Positions 8,572 through 16,694 of a DNA stretch of 24,468 nt are shown in pieces (positions within the stretch are counted from its first letter, which is position 1; each line of letters starts with the position of its first letter). Made by a program: the position numbers and the translations under genes. Where the stretch lies: IMG/VR virus record IMGVR_UViG_3300030101_001918, positions 1 through 24,468 of that record; one strand, 5' to 3'. The notes under the pieces are model-generated. The model saw nothing but the letters and a program-made list of their open reading frames with translations. It was not told the origin of the DNA and did no database searches. This DNA comes from a virus.

Positions 8572-9333
8572 ATGAACCAAGTAACAGAGAAAAAGTCTGC
8601 AGGTCTTCCTTCAAATATATTTGAGGACGATGCAGCAAAAGGTTTGGGTACAATAGGTCAAGAAGATCTAGCCCTGCCTTTCTTAAAAATCCTTGGACAA
8701 CTTTCACCGGAAGTTAACAAACGTGATGGTAAGTATGTCGAAGGTGCAGAACCAGGTATGATATATAATTCAGTATCTGGAGATCTGTATGATGGAGTGA
8801 AAGGTATTGATGTAATTCCATGCTTCTATAAATTGGAGTACATCGAATGGAAAGATAGAGGAGAGGGACCAGGTGCACCAGTTGCCATTTATGATTCTTC
8901 TTCAGACATCATGTCCAAAACAAAACCGGATGCAAACTATAAAGATAGATTACCAAATGGTAATTATATTGAAAAGACTGCATCTCACTTTGTGATAGTA
9001 TCGGGAGATAGTCCATCGACAGCACTGATTTCTATGAAATCTACTCAATTAAAAATTAGTAGAAAGTGGAACTCTATGATGTCTGGAATTAAGATGAAAG
9101 GTGCAAACGGAATGTTTACACCAGCATCTTTCAGCCACATTTACAAATTAAAAACAACCCAAATGCAAAATGATAAGGGCACTTGGTTTGGTTGGGAAGT
9201 AAATAAAGTTGGCCCAGTAACTGACAAAGGTCTTTACGATCAAGCTAGAAGTTTTAGTGAAAGCATTTCTAAAGGAAGTGTCAAAGCTAAACATGGCGAA
9301 GATAAACCAAAGGACCAAAGTAGCATTATCTAA
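8572..9333 (+). CDS. Replication-operon protein, possible ssDNA-binding protein (253 aa)
   Basis: Seen: 253 aa, with AAGGAG about 12 nt before ATG. The N-terminal 30 residues are flexible and polar, then comes DLALPFLKILGQLSPEVNKR, the opening of a phage family often labelled hypothetical and sometimes proposed to bind single-stranded DNA. Later segments (GIDVIPCFYKLEYIEWKDRG, SHFVIVSGDSPSTALISMKS) look beta-rich. The tail is charged and disordered and ends GEDKPKDQSSII, but it is less acidic than a typical SSB tip. It lies directly before the primase, separated by 66 nt holding two inverted repeats. The SSB idea is inference from location and fold impression; a nuclease inhibitor or recombination mediator is equally possible. 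Confidence 0.7.
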   Translation: MNQVTEKKSAGLPSNIFEDDAAKGLGTIGQEDLALPFLKILGQLSPEVNKRDGKYVEGAEPGMIYNSVSGDLYDGVKGIDVIPCFYKLEYIEWKDRGEGPGAPVAIYDSSSDIMSKTKPDANYKDRLPNGNYIEKTASHFVIVSGDSPSTALISMKSTQLKISRKWNSMMSGIKMKGANGMFTPASFSHIYKLKTTQMQNDKGTWFGWEVNKVGPVTDKGLYDQARSFSESISKGSVKAKHGEDKPKDQSSII

Positions 9334-9389
9334 TTCTCTAAGAGAATAAGTGCACAGTGTGGGCCGGACGCGAGAGTGGATGGCCCACA
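9333..9389 (+). other. Two adjacent inverted repeats in front of the primase
   Basis: ATTCTCT-A-AGAGAAT (9333-9347) begins on the last base of the preceding stop codon. It is followed by an 8-bp stem TGTGGGCC (9358-9365) / GGCCCACA (9382-9389) with a 16-nt GC-rich loop. The second stem encloses a possible GTG start at 9376. There is no U-tract, so a simple terminator is unlikely. A translational or processing control of the primase is possible. Confidence 0.5.
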
Positions 9390-9399
9390 GAAAACAGTT

Positions 9400-11031
9400 A
9401 TGGAACGATACATAGAATTTTTTAATGGGTACAGAAATGCTTATGGTGTAGCTGACTTCAACCATCAGGACTCAAAAATAGATCCAGAAACAGGTAAGAA
9501 GAAACCTGTATACAGGTGGAACTTTGAAGAGTTAACCAATGAAATATATAATCAACATTTACAAGGCAAGCTATCAATAGGTATACAACCTTGCACAGAA
9601 GATTCAGAGGTTAAGTTTGGAGTAATAGATATAGACCCAAAAGATTATGCTGAATTTAACAAAAAAGATTACATAGACATCATACAACAATATGAATTAC
9701 CTTTACTACCAGTAGAATCTAAAAGTGGTGGTTTACATTTATTTTTATTTATGGATACATTTACAGATTCTAAAACTGTAAAATCTTTTCTAACAAATTT
9801 ATTGTCTTTGTTTGGACTCAAACAAGATACAGAAATATTTCCAAAACAAACACAGCTAACAAAAGATAGCGAGACAGGTCAGTTACGACCAGGTCAATTT
9901 ATAAATTTACCATACTTCGGAGAGGAGCGTAAAGCTTTAAACGTAGATGGTACACCATTTACACTAGACCAGTTTATGAAAGTTATTAGCGCAAACCTGG
10001 TTACAAAAGAAAGATTGAAAGGAATTACAGAAGAGATTGAACACAAGAGTATGGAAGGTGTAGACGAAGAGTTTTTGGATGGTCCACCATGTCTAGCATC
10101 CATATCTAAATTATCTAGGAATGAAAACTTTGATGGCAAAGATAGGTTTATGTACAATTATCATGTCATGGTTAAGATGAAGTATCCTGATAATTGGCAA
10201 CAGAAAGTTATGAATGCACCAGTAAAATATTTTGCTGGCGTACATGCAAACGCGTGGGATCAAAAGTTTTTAAATCAAAAAGTAAAATCATGGAACAGAA
10301 GTTCTAAAGGTTATACCTGCACACAAAGTCCGCTAAGTGAGAATTGTAAGAAAGGTATTTGTGTAAAGAAAAAGTTTGGAGTCTTGGCAGGATCAAAAGG
10401 TTCTTATCCTGTATTGACAAACCTAAAGAAGATAGATCTGGATCCAGAACCAGAGTACGAGTTTGATGTAACAAAACCAGACGGTATTGGTACAGCTACG
10501 GTTCATTGTAAAAATGTAGAGCATCTAAATGATCAGCGTAAAAGACGTAACTCAATATCAAAAGCTGCAGGATTTTTACCACCACTAATTAAGAATGATG
10601 AAGAGCAAACTGTTATGGATGCGTTGTATCAAACACAAAAAGTTGTACAGCCACCAGTAGGAACATCACCAAAAGAAAAACTACATGATGTTATACACGC
10701 AAAAATAAATGGACCAAAAGCTACAAGCGATGCTGCATTTAAAACTGGATCTGTATTGATAGAGGGTGAGTATGCATTTTTTAAATTTGATAAATTTTAC
10801 GACAAACTAAAAGCAAAGAACTGGAAGTATAGCGAGGACAAGACAGGGCGTATGATGCAGGTATTGTATCAAGAATGTGAGATAGAATTTTTAGAACAAA
10901 AAAGATTTCCATCAAAAGAATCTGGTAAATACCATTCATCAACAAAGAATATAATACAGATAAACATAAAAACATTTGAAGAAGTGCCTATACATCACAC
11001 TAAAACAAAACATAAAACGGATATAATATGA
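9400..11031 (+). CDS. AEP-type primase (TOTE-like archaeo-eukaryotic primase)
   Basis: Synthesises primers for DNA replication. Numbering from ATG 9400 (543 aa): FGVIDIDPKDY carries the metal-binding DxD (D77, D79); SKSGGLHLFLF (107-117) is the SxH motif with H113; TEIFPKQ (144-150) is characteristic of TOTE-type AEP primases. Further on, C231, C307, C316 and C321 (YTCTQSPLSENCKKGIC) could bind a metal or Fe-S cluster. The C-terminal third has no recognised domain. A GTG at 9376 would add eight residues, but it is buried in a hairpin and its ribosome site is no better, so the start is uncertain. It overlaps the UvrD-like gene by 4 nt (ATGA). Together with PolA and the helicases it forms the replisome encoded here; no DnaB or DnaG-like gene is seen. 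Confidence 0.88.
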   Translation: MERYIEFFNGYRNAYGVADFNHQDSKIDPETGKKKPVYRWNFEELTNEIYNQHLQGKLSIGIQPCTEDSEVKFGVIDIDPKDYAEFNKKDYIDIIQQYELPLLPVESKSGGLHLFLFMDTFTDSKTVKSFLTNLLSLFGLKQDTEIFPKQTQLTKDSETGQLRPGQFINLPYFGEERKALNVDGTPFTLDQFMKVISANLVTKERLKGITEEIEHKSMEGVDEEFLDGPPCLASISKLSRNENFDGKDRFMYNYHVMVKMKYPDNWQQKVMNAPVKYFAGVHANAWDQKFLNQKVKSWNRSSKGYTCTQSPLSENCKKGICVKKKFGVLAGSKGSYPVLTNLKKIDLDPEPEYEFDVTKPDGIGTATVHCKNVEHLNDQRKRRNSISKAAGFLPPLIKNDEEQTVMDALYQTQKVVQPPVGTSPKEKLHDVIHAKINGPKATSDAAFKTGSVLIEGEYAFFKFDKFYDKLKAKNWKYSEDKTGRMMQVLYQECEIEFLEQKRFPSKESGKYHSSTKNIIQINIKTFEEVPIHHTKTKHKTDII

Positions 11032-12521
11032 TTAGTAGAAAATTATTTGGGCCCCCGGGAACAGGAAAAACAACTAAACTATTAAAGTATGTTAAAACAT
11101 TTTTAAAACTAGGCACACCAATAGATAAGATAGGGTATTTTGCATTTACAACTAAAGCTGCGAACGAAGCTATTGATAGAATGTTAGAATACCACACAGC
11201 TTTTGAAAGAAAAGATCTCAAACATTTTAGAACTCTACACTCACTTGCTTTTAATCAACTTGGTATGAAGAAAGCGCAGGTCATGCAGGACGAACATTAC
11301 GAAGACATAGGTAGAAAATTAGGTATAGAAGTTACAGTGTATTCTAATGGAGAAGAATCTACAGGATTCATAAATTCTGATAGTGAATATTTTAATTTAA
11401 TAAATGCAGCTAGAATAAAAAATATTACTATTGAACAAGAATATAATACTGACATGTACTCACAAGAAATGGACAAAAGATTATTAAAAATTATTTGTGA
11501 TGAAGTGCAAAATTACAAAGAATCATTTCAACTGGTAGATTTTACGGACATGATAGAAAAATTTATTGTGTCCAAATTGTGTCCAAAATTTGACGTAGCA
11601 TTTGTTGATGAAGCACAGGATTTATCACCAATACAGTGGAAAATGTTCAATATTATCAAGGAAAATAGCAAATATGTTATACTGGCAGGGGACGATGATC
11701 AAGCAATTTATGGCTGGGCAGGTGCAGATGTAAAAAAATTTCAGCAAGAAATTTCAAAAAAAGACATAATTTTGCCACAATCTTACAGGGTTCCACAAAA
11801 CGTACAGCACTTGGCAGACAAGATATTAAATTTAATTCCAGACGATAGAAGAGTAAAAAAAAATTGGAAAGCACGAGAAGAACAAGGAACTGTAAATTAT
11901 ATTTATGATACAGCAGATGCACCACTGGACCAGGGAACATGGCTAGTGTTGGCAAGATACAATGACAAATTAAATAGACTCAAGCCTACACTAAAAGAAC
12001 GTGGTATATATTTTGAATTTAAGGATCGTAAAAGTTATAAGGTAACATTGTTTAGAACGATTCTAAACTACATACGATGGCAGAAGGGTGATGAGTTATC
12101 TTTATCTGAAGTTAAAGATATATTTGAATACACTAATACTAAAGAAGAATTAACAGAAGAAAGAATGTATAATCTCGAAGAATTTGGCTATGATAAAAAC
12201 ATACCCTGGTATGATGAGTTTACATCTGACTACGAAGAGTGTTTATACATAAGAGAAATGTTAAGTAATGGAGAAGAACTAAGAAAGAACCCACGAGTAA
12301 AATTATCTACAATACATTCTGCAAAAGGTGGTGAAGCAGATAATGTATTATTAATATTAGATAATACAAAAACAATACGAGATGCATTAGATAAAAGTTC
12401 TGACAAACAAGATGAAGAACACAGAGTATGGTATGTAGGTGTAACTCGTACAAAACAAAATCTATATATCATGGCAGCAAAAAAGGAGGACCAAGGTTAT
12501 GACATCGAAAGTTTGGGATAA
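11028..12521 (+). CDS. UvrD/Rep-like superfamily 1 DNA helicase
   Basis: 3'-5' ATP-dependent DNA unwinding in replication or repair. Seen in 497 aa: Walker A GPPGTGKTT at 8-16; FAFTTKAANEA (motif Ia) at 38-48; RTLHSLAF (Ib region) at 68-75; DEAQDLS (motif II) at 194-200; GDDDQAIYGWAGA (motif III) at 221-233; QSYRVP (motif IV) at 251-256; STIHSAKGGEADNV (motif V) and YVGVTRTKQNLYI (motif VI) near the end. It is shorter than bacterial UvrD (about 720 aa), lacking most of the accessory 1B/2B insertions, which is common in phages. It starts in an ATGA overlap with the primase, and the DUF3310 gene begins inside its 3' end, so translation of the three is coupled. Confidence 0.93.
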   Translation: MISRKLFGPPGTGKTTKLLKYVKTFLKLGTPIDKIGYFAFTTKAANEAIDRMLEYHTAFERKDLKHFRTLHSLAFNQLGMKKAQVMQDEHYEDIGRKLGIEVTVYSNGEESTGFINSDSEYFNLINAARIKNITIEQEYNTDMYSQEMDKRLLKIICDEVQNYKESFQLVDFTDMIEKFIVSKLCPKFDVAFVDEAQDLSPIQWKMFNIIKENSKYVILAGDDDQAIYGWAGADVKKFQQEISKKDIILPQSYRVPQNVQHLADKILNLIPDDRRVKKNWKAREEQGTVNYIYDTADAPLDQGTWLVLARYNDKLNRLKPTLKERGIYFEFKDRKSYKVTLFRTILNYIRWQKGDELSLSEVKDIFEYTNTKEELTEERMYNLEEFGYDKNIPWYDEFTSDYEECLYIREMLSNGEELRKNPRVKLSTIHSAKGGEADNVLLILDNTKTIRDALDKSSDKQDEEHRVWYVGVTRTKQNLYIMAAKKEDQGYDIESLG

Positions 12522-12720
12522 ACAGCACGGCGGGAGCCACTATCAAAAATATAAAATACAGCCCAGTAAGTTTGTAGTAGAGAATGAATTGCTATATCCT
12601 GAAGGTTGTGCTATAAAATATATTATCAGACATCGTGATAAGGGAAAGAAACAGGATCTATTGAAAGCAATACACTTTATAGAAATGATTATCGAGAGGG
12701 ATTACAGTGAAAATTCCTAA
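12499..12720 (+). CDS. DUF3310 family protein
   Basis: Seen: 73 aa matching the DUF3310 pattern: DKQHGGSHYQKYKIQPSKF at the N-terminus, EGCAIKYIIRHRDKGKKQDL in the middle and KAIHFIEMIIER at the end. Known: the family is widespread in phages, and T7 gp1.7, which carries such a domain, is a nucleotide kinase acting on dTMP/dGMP; whether this short version is active is not shown. AAGGAGG lies 9 nt before the ATG. The start lies 23 nt inside the UvrD-like gene, and the end overlaps the PolA GTG start by 14 nt. This placement fits a role in nucleotide supply during replication. Confidence 0.88.
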   Translation: MTSKVWDKQHGGSHYQKYKIQPSKFVVENELLYPEGCAIKYIIRHRDKGKKQDLLKAIHFIEMIIERDYSENS

Positions 12721-14563
12721 GTTTGAAGCACAAACTGAATGGGTAAAACCTACTGAGTTTCCAGACCTACGTAATGTAGATGAGATAGCGATTGACTTGG
12801 AAACAAAAGATCCAGACTTATTAAAGAAAGGATCTGGTTCTGTAATAGGTAATGGTGAAGTCATAGGTATTGCTGTTGCTACAAAATTTTACAAAGGTTA
12901 TTTTCCTATTGCACATGAAGGCGGTGGCAACATGGACAGGAACAGAGTCTTGTTGTGGTTGAAAGACATACTTGAATCACAGTCTACAAAAGTATTTCAC
13001 AATGCAATCTATGACGTTTGTTGGTTGCGGGCAATGGGATTTAAAATAAATGGTGACATAGCCTGCACTATGATTGCATCAGCATTAACAGATGAAAATA
13101 GATTTAGATACGATCTTAATAGTTTGTCATGGCATTACCTTGGTTATGGTAAGAACGAAGCTGCACTTGCAGAAGCTGCAGAAGAATGGGGTATAGATTC
13201 TAAATCAGAAATGTACAAATTACCTGCAATGCATGTAGGTGCATACGCAGAACGAGATGCTGAAGTAACATTAGGACTTTGGCAGGAGATGAAAAAAGAA
13301 ATTATTAGTCAAGACCTGGAGGATATATTTGATTTAGAATCTGATTTGTTTCCGTGCCTGGTCGATATGAGATTCAAAGGTGTACGTGTAGATATAGAAC
13401 GAGCTCACGCAATGAAGAAAGAATTAATCTCACAAGAAAAAAAATTATTACATAAAATAAAAGGTGAAACGAATATTGATACACAAATCTGGGCAGCTAG
13501 GTCTATTGCAAATGTATTTGATATATTAAGATTAGAGTATCCAACAACAGAAAAAACAGGGGCACCTTCATTTACAAAAAACTTTTTACAAGAACACAAA
13601 CATCCTGTTGTAAATATGATTGCACAGGCAAGAGAAATAAACAAAGCACATACAACATTTTTAGATTCTATTTTACGTTACGAACATAACGGCAGAATAC
13701 ATGCAGAAATAAATCAATTACGTAACGCTGGGGGTGGCACGGTAACTGGTAGGTTTTCCTACCAGAATCCGAACTTACAGCAGATACCAGCTAGAAACAA
13801 AGATCTTGGTCCTAAGATAAGGTCATTATTTATACCCGAGGAAGGCCATACATGGGGTTGTTTTGACTATTCTCAGCAAGAGCCTAGGCTAGTAGTGCAT
13901 TATGCTTCTTTGTATAAATTACCGTCTGTATACGACGTTGTAGATTCTTATAGCAATGACTCTAGTGCAGACTTTCACCAGACTGTTGCAGATATGGCTG
14001 ACATACCTAGATCACAGGCAAAAGTAATTAACCTTGGATTGTTCTACGGCATGGGTAAAGCAAAATTGCAAGCAGAATTAGGGGTAACAAAGGACAAAGC
14101 TGCTGACCTATTTAATACATACCATTCTCGTGTACCATTTGTAAAACAACTTATGGACAAAGCATCTAACAGAGCACAGGATCGTGGACAGATACGAACA
14201 TTGCTGGGTAGACTATGCAGGTTTCACCTGTGGGAGCCTAACAGTTTTGGTATGCATAAAGCCATGACTCACGAAGATGCACTCAGGGAACATGGACCGG
14301 GGATTAAGAGAGCATACACATACAAAGCTCTTAATAAATTAATACAAGGATCAGCTGCTGACATGACTAAAAAAGCAATGTTAGAACTATATAAAGAAGG
14401 TATTGTACCACATATACAAATACATGATGAATTAGATATATCTGTAAAAGATGAATCACATGCAAAAAAAATTATTGATGTGATGGAAAATGCTGTTACA
14501 CTAGAGGTCCCTAACAAAGTTGATTATGAACACGGGGACAACTGGGGTGAGATACATGGGTAA
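12707..14563 (+). CDS. polA: Family A DNA polymerase with 3'-5' exonuclease, Leu at the 762 position
   Basis: Replicative polymerase. Seen in 618 aa: exonuclease motifs IDLET (D30, E32), HNAIYD (N99, D103) and YAERD (Y180, D184), all intact, so proofreading is expected. Polymerase motif A is DYSQQEPR (D387); motif B is RSQAKVINLGLFYG (R435, K439, Y447); motif C is IHDELD (H573, D574, E575). The residue equivalent to E. coli Phe762 is Leu443. Such Leu variants are well known among virioplankton PolA and are thought to slow synthesis and raise fidelity. No 5'-3' exonuclease domain is present. The start is GTG at 12707, preceded by GAGAGGG about 7 nt upstream and inside the DUF3310 gene. Part of the primase-helicase-polymerase operon. 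Confidence 0.95.
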   Translation: MKIPKFEAQTEWVKPTEFPDLRNVDEIAIDLETKDPDLLKKGSGSVIGNGEVIGIAVATKFYKGYFPIAHEGGGNMDRNRVLLWLKDILESQSTKVFHNAIYDVCWLRAMGFKINGDIACTMIASALTDENRFRYDLNSLSWHYLGYGKNEAALAEAAEEWGIDSKSEMYKLPAMHVGAYAERDAEVTLGLWQEMKKEIISQDLEDIFDLESDLFPCLVDMRFKGVRVDIERAHAMKKELISQEKKLLHKIKGETNIDTQIWAARSIANVFDILRLEYPTTEKTGAPSFTKNFLQEHKHPVVNMIAQAREINKAHTTFLDSILRYEHNGRIHAEINQLRNAGGGTVTGRFSYQNPNLQQIPARNKDLGPKIRSLFIPEEGHTWGCFDYSQQEPRLVVHYASLYKLPSVYDVVDSYSNDSSADFHQTVADMADIPRSQAKVINLGLFYGMGKAKLQAELGVTKDKAADLFNTYHSRVPFVKQLMDKASNRAQDRGQIRTLLGRLCRFHLWEPNSFGMHKAMTHEDALREHGPGIKRAYTYKALNKLIQGSAADMTKKAMLELYKEGIVPHIQIHDELDISVKDESHAKKIIDVMENAVTLEVPNKVDYEHGDNWGEIHG

Positions 14564-14568
14564 TTATT

Positions 14569-15216
14569 ATGGCTTATTTAAATGCAAACATACCGGTGAC
14601 TTATGCTCAGATAAGGAGGGAATATTTATATGACTTACAAAAACATCATGGCGAAGTTGAAGACTGCATTATCTTTGGCCTTAGCGCAATTACAGGTCGT
14701 TCGATCTTATTCCATGCCATTATGGAAAACGGCGCAATCTTTTACCGCCTCCCAATTAGCGCGTTTATTCAACGTGGTTTCGAAGCAAAAGAAGTACCAA
14801 AAAGAAGACTTGATGAGCTACAGCTCTGGAATTGTTTTAGCTACTATCCTTCTGTTCATTCTTTTGATATTTTAGACGGGCAGGCTGGAAAATACATAGG
14901 TAAAGATAAGAAATGGCATCACGGTAAATATCTATTTACCGTTGACTTTGCACACCCAGAGTCTAATATACTTGATACAGATCATTCTGAGATACCGCAC
15001 GAACACAAGTGCGCTCACATAATTGCCTTAGATGATGGTAATTTTGCAGCACAACCAAATAACAGATGCATATGGGATATACCTTCTTTCACAGTGAAAG
15101 ATAATATTCCTGATTGGAAGGTGCAAACAAATGAGTGGAATGTAGAAGACACAAGTCAGTGGAGAACAGAAGACACAGACAAATTCTTTTACGAAATTGA
15201 GGAAAAGAAAAAATGA
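14569..15216 (+). CDS. Conserved-looking phage protein of unknown function (215 aa)
   Basis: Seen: starts MAYLNANIPVTYAQIRREYL six bases after the PolA stop with no clear ribosome site, so it may depend on read-through ribosomes. Features: EVEDCIIFGLSAITGRSILF, RRLDELQLWNCFSYYPSVHS, KDKKWHHGKYLFTVDFAHPE, HKCAHIIALDDGNFAAQPNN and an acidic Trp-containing tail. Many aromatic residues and histidines suggest a compact globular enzyme or binding protein. I recall similar proteins following polymerase genes in marine phages but know no role. It is probably co-transcribed with the replication operon. Confidence 0.7.
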   Translation: MAYLNANIPVTYAQIRREYLYDLQKHHGEVEDCIIFGLSAITGRSILFHAIMENGAIFYRLPISAFIQRGFEAKEVPKRRLDELQLWNCFSYYPSVHSFDILDGQAGKYIGKDKKWHHGKYLFTVDFAHPESNILDTDHSEIPHEHKCAHIIALDDGNFAAQPNNRCIWDIPSFTVKDNIPDWKVQTNEWNVEDTSQWRTEDTDKFFYEIEEKKK

Positions 15217-15228
15217 TTGGAGGTTGTT

Positions 15229-15363
15229 ATGAATTACAGATTCACAGCTATACTAATAATTTTATTGTGTTTATTAGCAGTTTTTGTAAGACCACCACAA
15301 CCATTGAAAATTGAGACAAAAGATATTATACTCCCGTTACCAAAACCAAAAATAAATGAGTAA
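15229..15363 (+). CDS. Small membrane-anchored proline-rich protein (44 aa)
   Basis: Seen: MNYRFTAILIILLCLLAVFV is an N-terminal membrane or signal-anchor helix, then RPPQPLKIETKDIILPLPKP in a proline-rich tail. GGAGG lies 5 nt before the ATG, an excellent ribosome site. The Cys in ILLC is not preceded by Gly or Ala, so a lipobox is doubtful. It overlaps the next gene (a membrane plus coiled-coil protein) by 8 nt. A pair of small envelope proteins, one proline-rich, recalls Rz/Rz1 spanins, but order and topology are not standard. Function unknown. Confidence 0.6.
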   Translation: MNYRFTAILIILLCLLAVFVRPPQPLKIETKDIILPLPKPKINE

Positions 15364-15781
15364 GAAACCTTTAACAATATCTGAATCCGCTGCCGTGCAA
15401 ATGCCAATGAAGACGGTTGCTTCTCTGATTATAATTGTTGCCCTTGGCACTATGGGCTACTTTCAAATGGTTGAAAGATTAAACATTGCTGACACTAAAA
15501 TTAAAATAATGGAACAGGATGTTGAACAGAACACAGAGTTTAGAATCAAATGGCCACGTGGTCAAATGGGTTCACTGCCCGCCGATTCTGAACAGTATAT
15601 GATGTTGGAAGATATTTATAAAACTTTAGATCGTATAACAAAACACATAGACGACATGGCTCTAAATAAAGTCAACATAGAATTTTTAACAAAACAAATG
15701 GACAAGGTTTTATCTGATATTGAAAAATTAAAAGATGCAAACAGGGATATTAAATACAATGGCAACGGGAAGAATCACTAG
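15356..15781 (+). CDS. Membrane-anchored coiled-coil protein (141 aa), possible spanin- or holin-like
   Basis: Seen: an N-terminal polar segment (MSKKPLTISESAAVQMPMKT), a membrane helix (VASLIIIVALGTMGYFQMV, residues 21-39), then a helical ectodomain with RIKWPRGQMGSLPADSEQY and a long coiled coil (EFLTKQMDKVLSDIEKLKDA). The RIKWPRG...LPADSEQ block looks like a conserved signature of a marine phage family whose role I do not know. One transmembrane span followed by a periplasmic coiled coil is compatible with an i-spanin or with a membrane scaffold. It shares 8 nt with the upstream 44-aa gene, and its end overlaps the next small gene by 23 nt. Confidence 0.7.
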   Translation: MSKKPLTISESAAVQMPMKTVASLIIIVALGTMGYFQMVERLNIADTKIKIMEQDVEQNTEFRIKWPRGQMGSLPADSEQYMMLEDIYKTLDRITKHIDDMALNKVNIEFLTKQMDKVLSDIEKLKDANRDIKYNGNGKNH

Positions 15782-15929
15782 AAAAGTTTTAGACTATATA
15801 GCTGAAATGAATAGAACAGCAAAACAAATGAAATATGTAAAAGAATTAAAAAAATCTGTAGAACATGGTAAAAATGGAACACAGAAATATGTTGTTAAAG
15901 AAGGTGAGAACAAAGGTAAGGTAGTATGA
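15759..15929 (+). CDS. Small basic protein (56 aa), unknown
   Basis: Seen: MATGRITRKVLDYIAEMNRT then a lysine-rich helix and a KYVVKEGENKGKVV end. I chose ATG 15759 over an ATG at 15735 because the residues before it lie deep inside the preceding gene and look unrelated. The gene overlaps its upstream neighbour by 23 nt and the next by 4 nt (ATGA). The charge pattern suggests nucleic-acid or protein binding. No family is recognised. Confidence 0.6.
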   Translation: MATGRITRKVLDYIAEMNRTAKQMKYVKELKKSVEHGKNGTQKYVVKEGENKGKVV

Positions 15930-16135
15930 TCGAGACTGTATTTGCCCTGCTGATGTTTTGGGACGGAGAGATCAAGGAGCATCGTATACAAAAGTCGATG
16001 GCCGATTGCCTTCGGGCCCGTCGTATCGCGGAGAGGGAGTTTAACCCAAATATATCTTACAAGTGTATACGTAGCGAGGCAGAGACAGAGATCTACATGG
16101 GTGAGAAATCAATCAAAAAATTACACCTCAAATGA
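15926..16135 (+). CDS. Small conserved-looking phage protein (69 aa), unknown
   Basis: Seen: MIETVFALLMFWDGEIKEHR, then KSMADCLRARRIAERE and YKCIRSEAETEIYMGEKSIK. Two cysteines (in ADCL and YKCI) are spaced about 20 residues apart, which could form a disulfide if the hydrophobic N-terminus exports it. GGTAAGG lies before the start, and both ends are in ATGA overlaps. The gene is clearly richer in GC than its neighbours (for example around 16000-16040). I recall similar short proteins in marine phages, all without assigned function. Confidence 0.65.
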   Translation: MIETVFALLMFWDGEIKEHRIQKSMADCLRARRIAEREFNPNISYKCIRSEAETEIYMGEKSIKKLHLK

Positions 16136-16335
16136 AAATACATACTGAAATAGTTAATGGTATATGTCCGCAATGTGAGGAATTAACAATGTTAGTTGGC
16201 GTAACTAGAACTTTTTACAGATGCATGTCATGTGGTGCAGATCTAGAACAACATGTTAATGGTAAAATAGCATATGTTCCTGTAATTCCTAACGTAGATA
16301 AATTGAAAGAATTTTTAAATGGCGAGAAAATCTAA
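16132..16335 (+). CDS. Zinc-ribbon protein (67 aa)
   Basis: Seen: two CxxC knuckles, CPQC near residue 12 and CMSC near residue 31 (FYRCMSCGADLEQ), forming a typical four-cysteine zinc ribbon, followed by an amphipathic tail (PNVDKLKEFLNG). It overlaps the previous gene by 4 nt and the next by 17 nt. Zinc ribbons of this size in phages usually bind nucleic acid or modify a host polymerase or replication protein; which applies here cannot be read from sequence. Confidence 0.7.
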   Translation: MKIHTEIVNGICPQCEELTMLVGVTRTFYRCMSCGADLEQHVNGKIAYVPVIPNVDKLKEFLNGEKI

Positions 16336-16465
16336 AGGTTTATACGCAAAGGTTGCACACATACCTATATTTCACAAAACGTCGATTGGGCGTAATCCTA
16401 GCAAGGCAAAAATGAACAAGCACCGCCGGCGTAGTTTCAAAAAATACCGGGGCCAGGGAAAATAA
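16319..16465 (+). CDS. Very basic 48-aa protein
   Basis: Seen: MARKSKGLYAKVAHIPIFHK then NPSKAKMNKHRRRSFKKYRG, about one third Lys/Arg, ending GQGK. It begins inside the zinc-ribbon gene. The N-terminal half looks ordered (YAKVAHIPIFHK) and the C-terminal half is ribosomal-protein-like. It is likely to bind RNA or DNA. It is the last gene before the strong promoter at 16469 and uses more GC-rich codons at its 3' end. Confidence 0.6.
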   Translation: MARKSKGLYAKVAHIPIFHKTSIGRNPSKAKMNKHRRRSFKKYRGQGK

Positions 16466-16468
16466 GGG

Positions 16469-16496
16469 TTGACAATATTTTATAGGATATTATATT
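16469..16496 (+). promoter_or_regulatory. Sigma70-like promoter producing a predicted leaderless mRNA
   Basis: TTGACA (16469-16474), 16-nt spacer containing TATAGGATAT, TATATT (16491-16496). Six bases later is the ATG of the next gene (16503), with no Shine-Dalgarno sequence. Confidence 0.72.
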
Positions 16497-16502
16497 ACCC
16501 GT

Positions 16503-16694
16503 ATGAAAGATAAAATAATAACAATAAAACCAAAAAATATAACACAAAAACAATGGTCTATATTTTTATTAGAGTTAAATCTAATTAAGAAAGCCTGGAA
16601 AAGATACGGCGTAGATGTGCAAATGTCTGCACCAGGTTTAAAAAGAATTGTAGATTGGGGCACTAAACGTTATGGAACTGATCATTCTGAATGA
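16503..16694 (+). CDS. Small phage protein (63 aa), unknown
   Basis: Seen: MKDKIITIKPKNITQKQWSI followed by an amphipathic helix (FLLELNLIKKAWKRYG) and APGLKRIVDWGTKRYG. It is a basic single-domain protein. Its ATG coincides with the predicted transcription start of the promoter at 16469, so it should be made early in its transcript from a leaderless message. It overlaps the following gene by 23 nt. I recognise the pattern as recurring in marine phages, without known function. Confidence 0.65.
   Translation: MKDKIITIKPKNITQKQWSIFLLELNLIKKAWKRYGVDVQMSAPGLKRIVDWGTKRYGTDHSE

Noticed and set aside
10414-10419. TTGACA inside the primase gene
   Set aside because: No -10 hexamer at 16-18 nt; a single hexamer match by chance in coding DNA.
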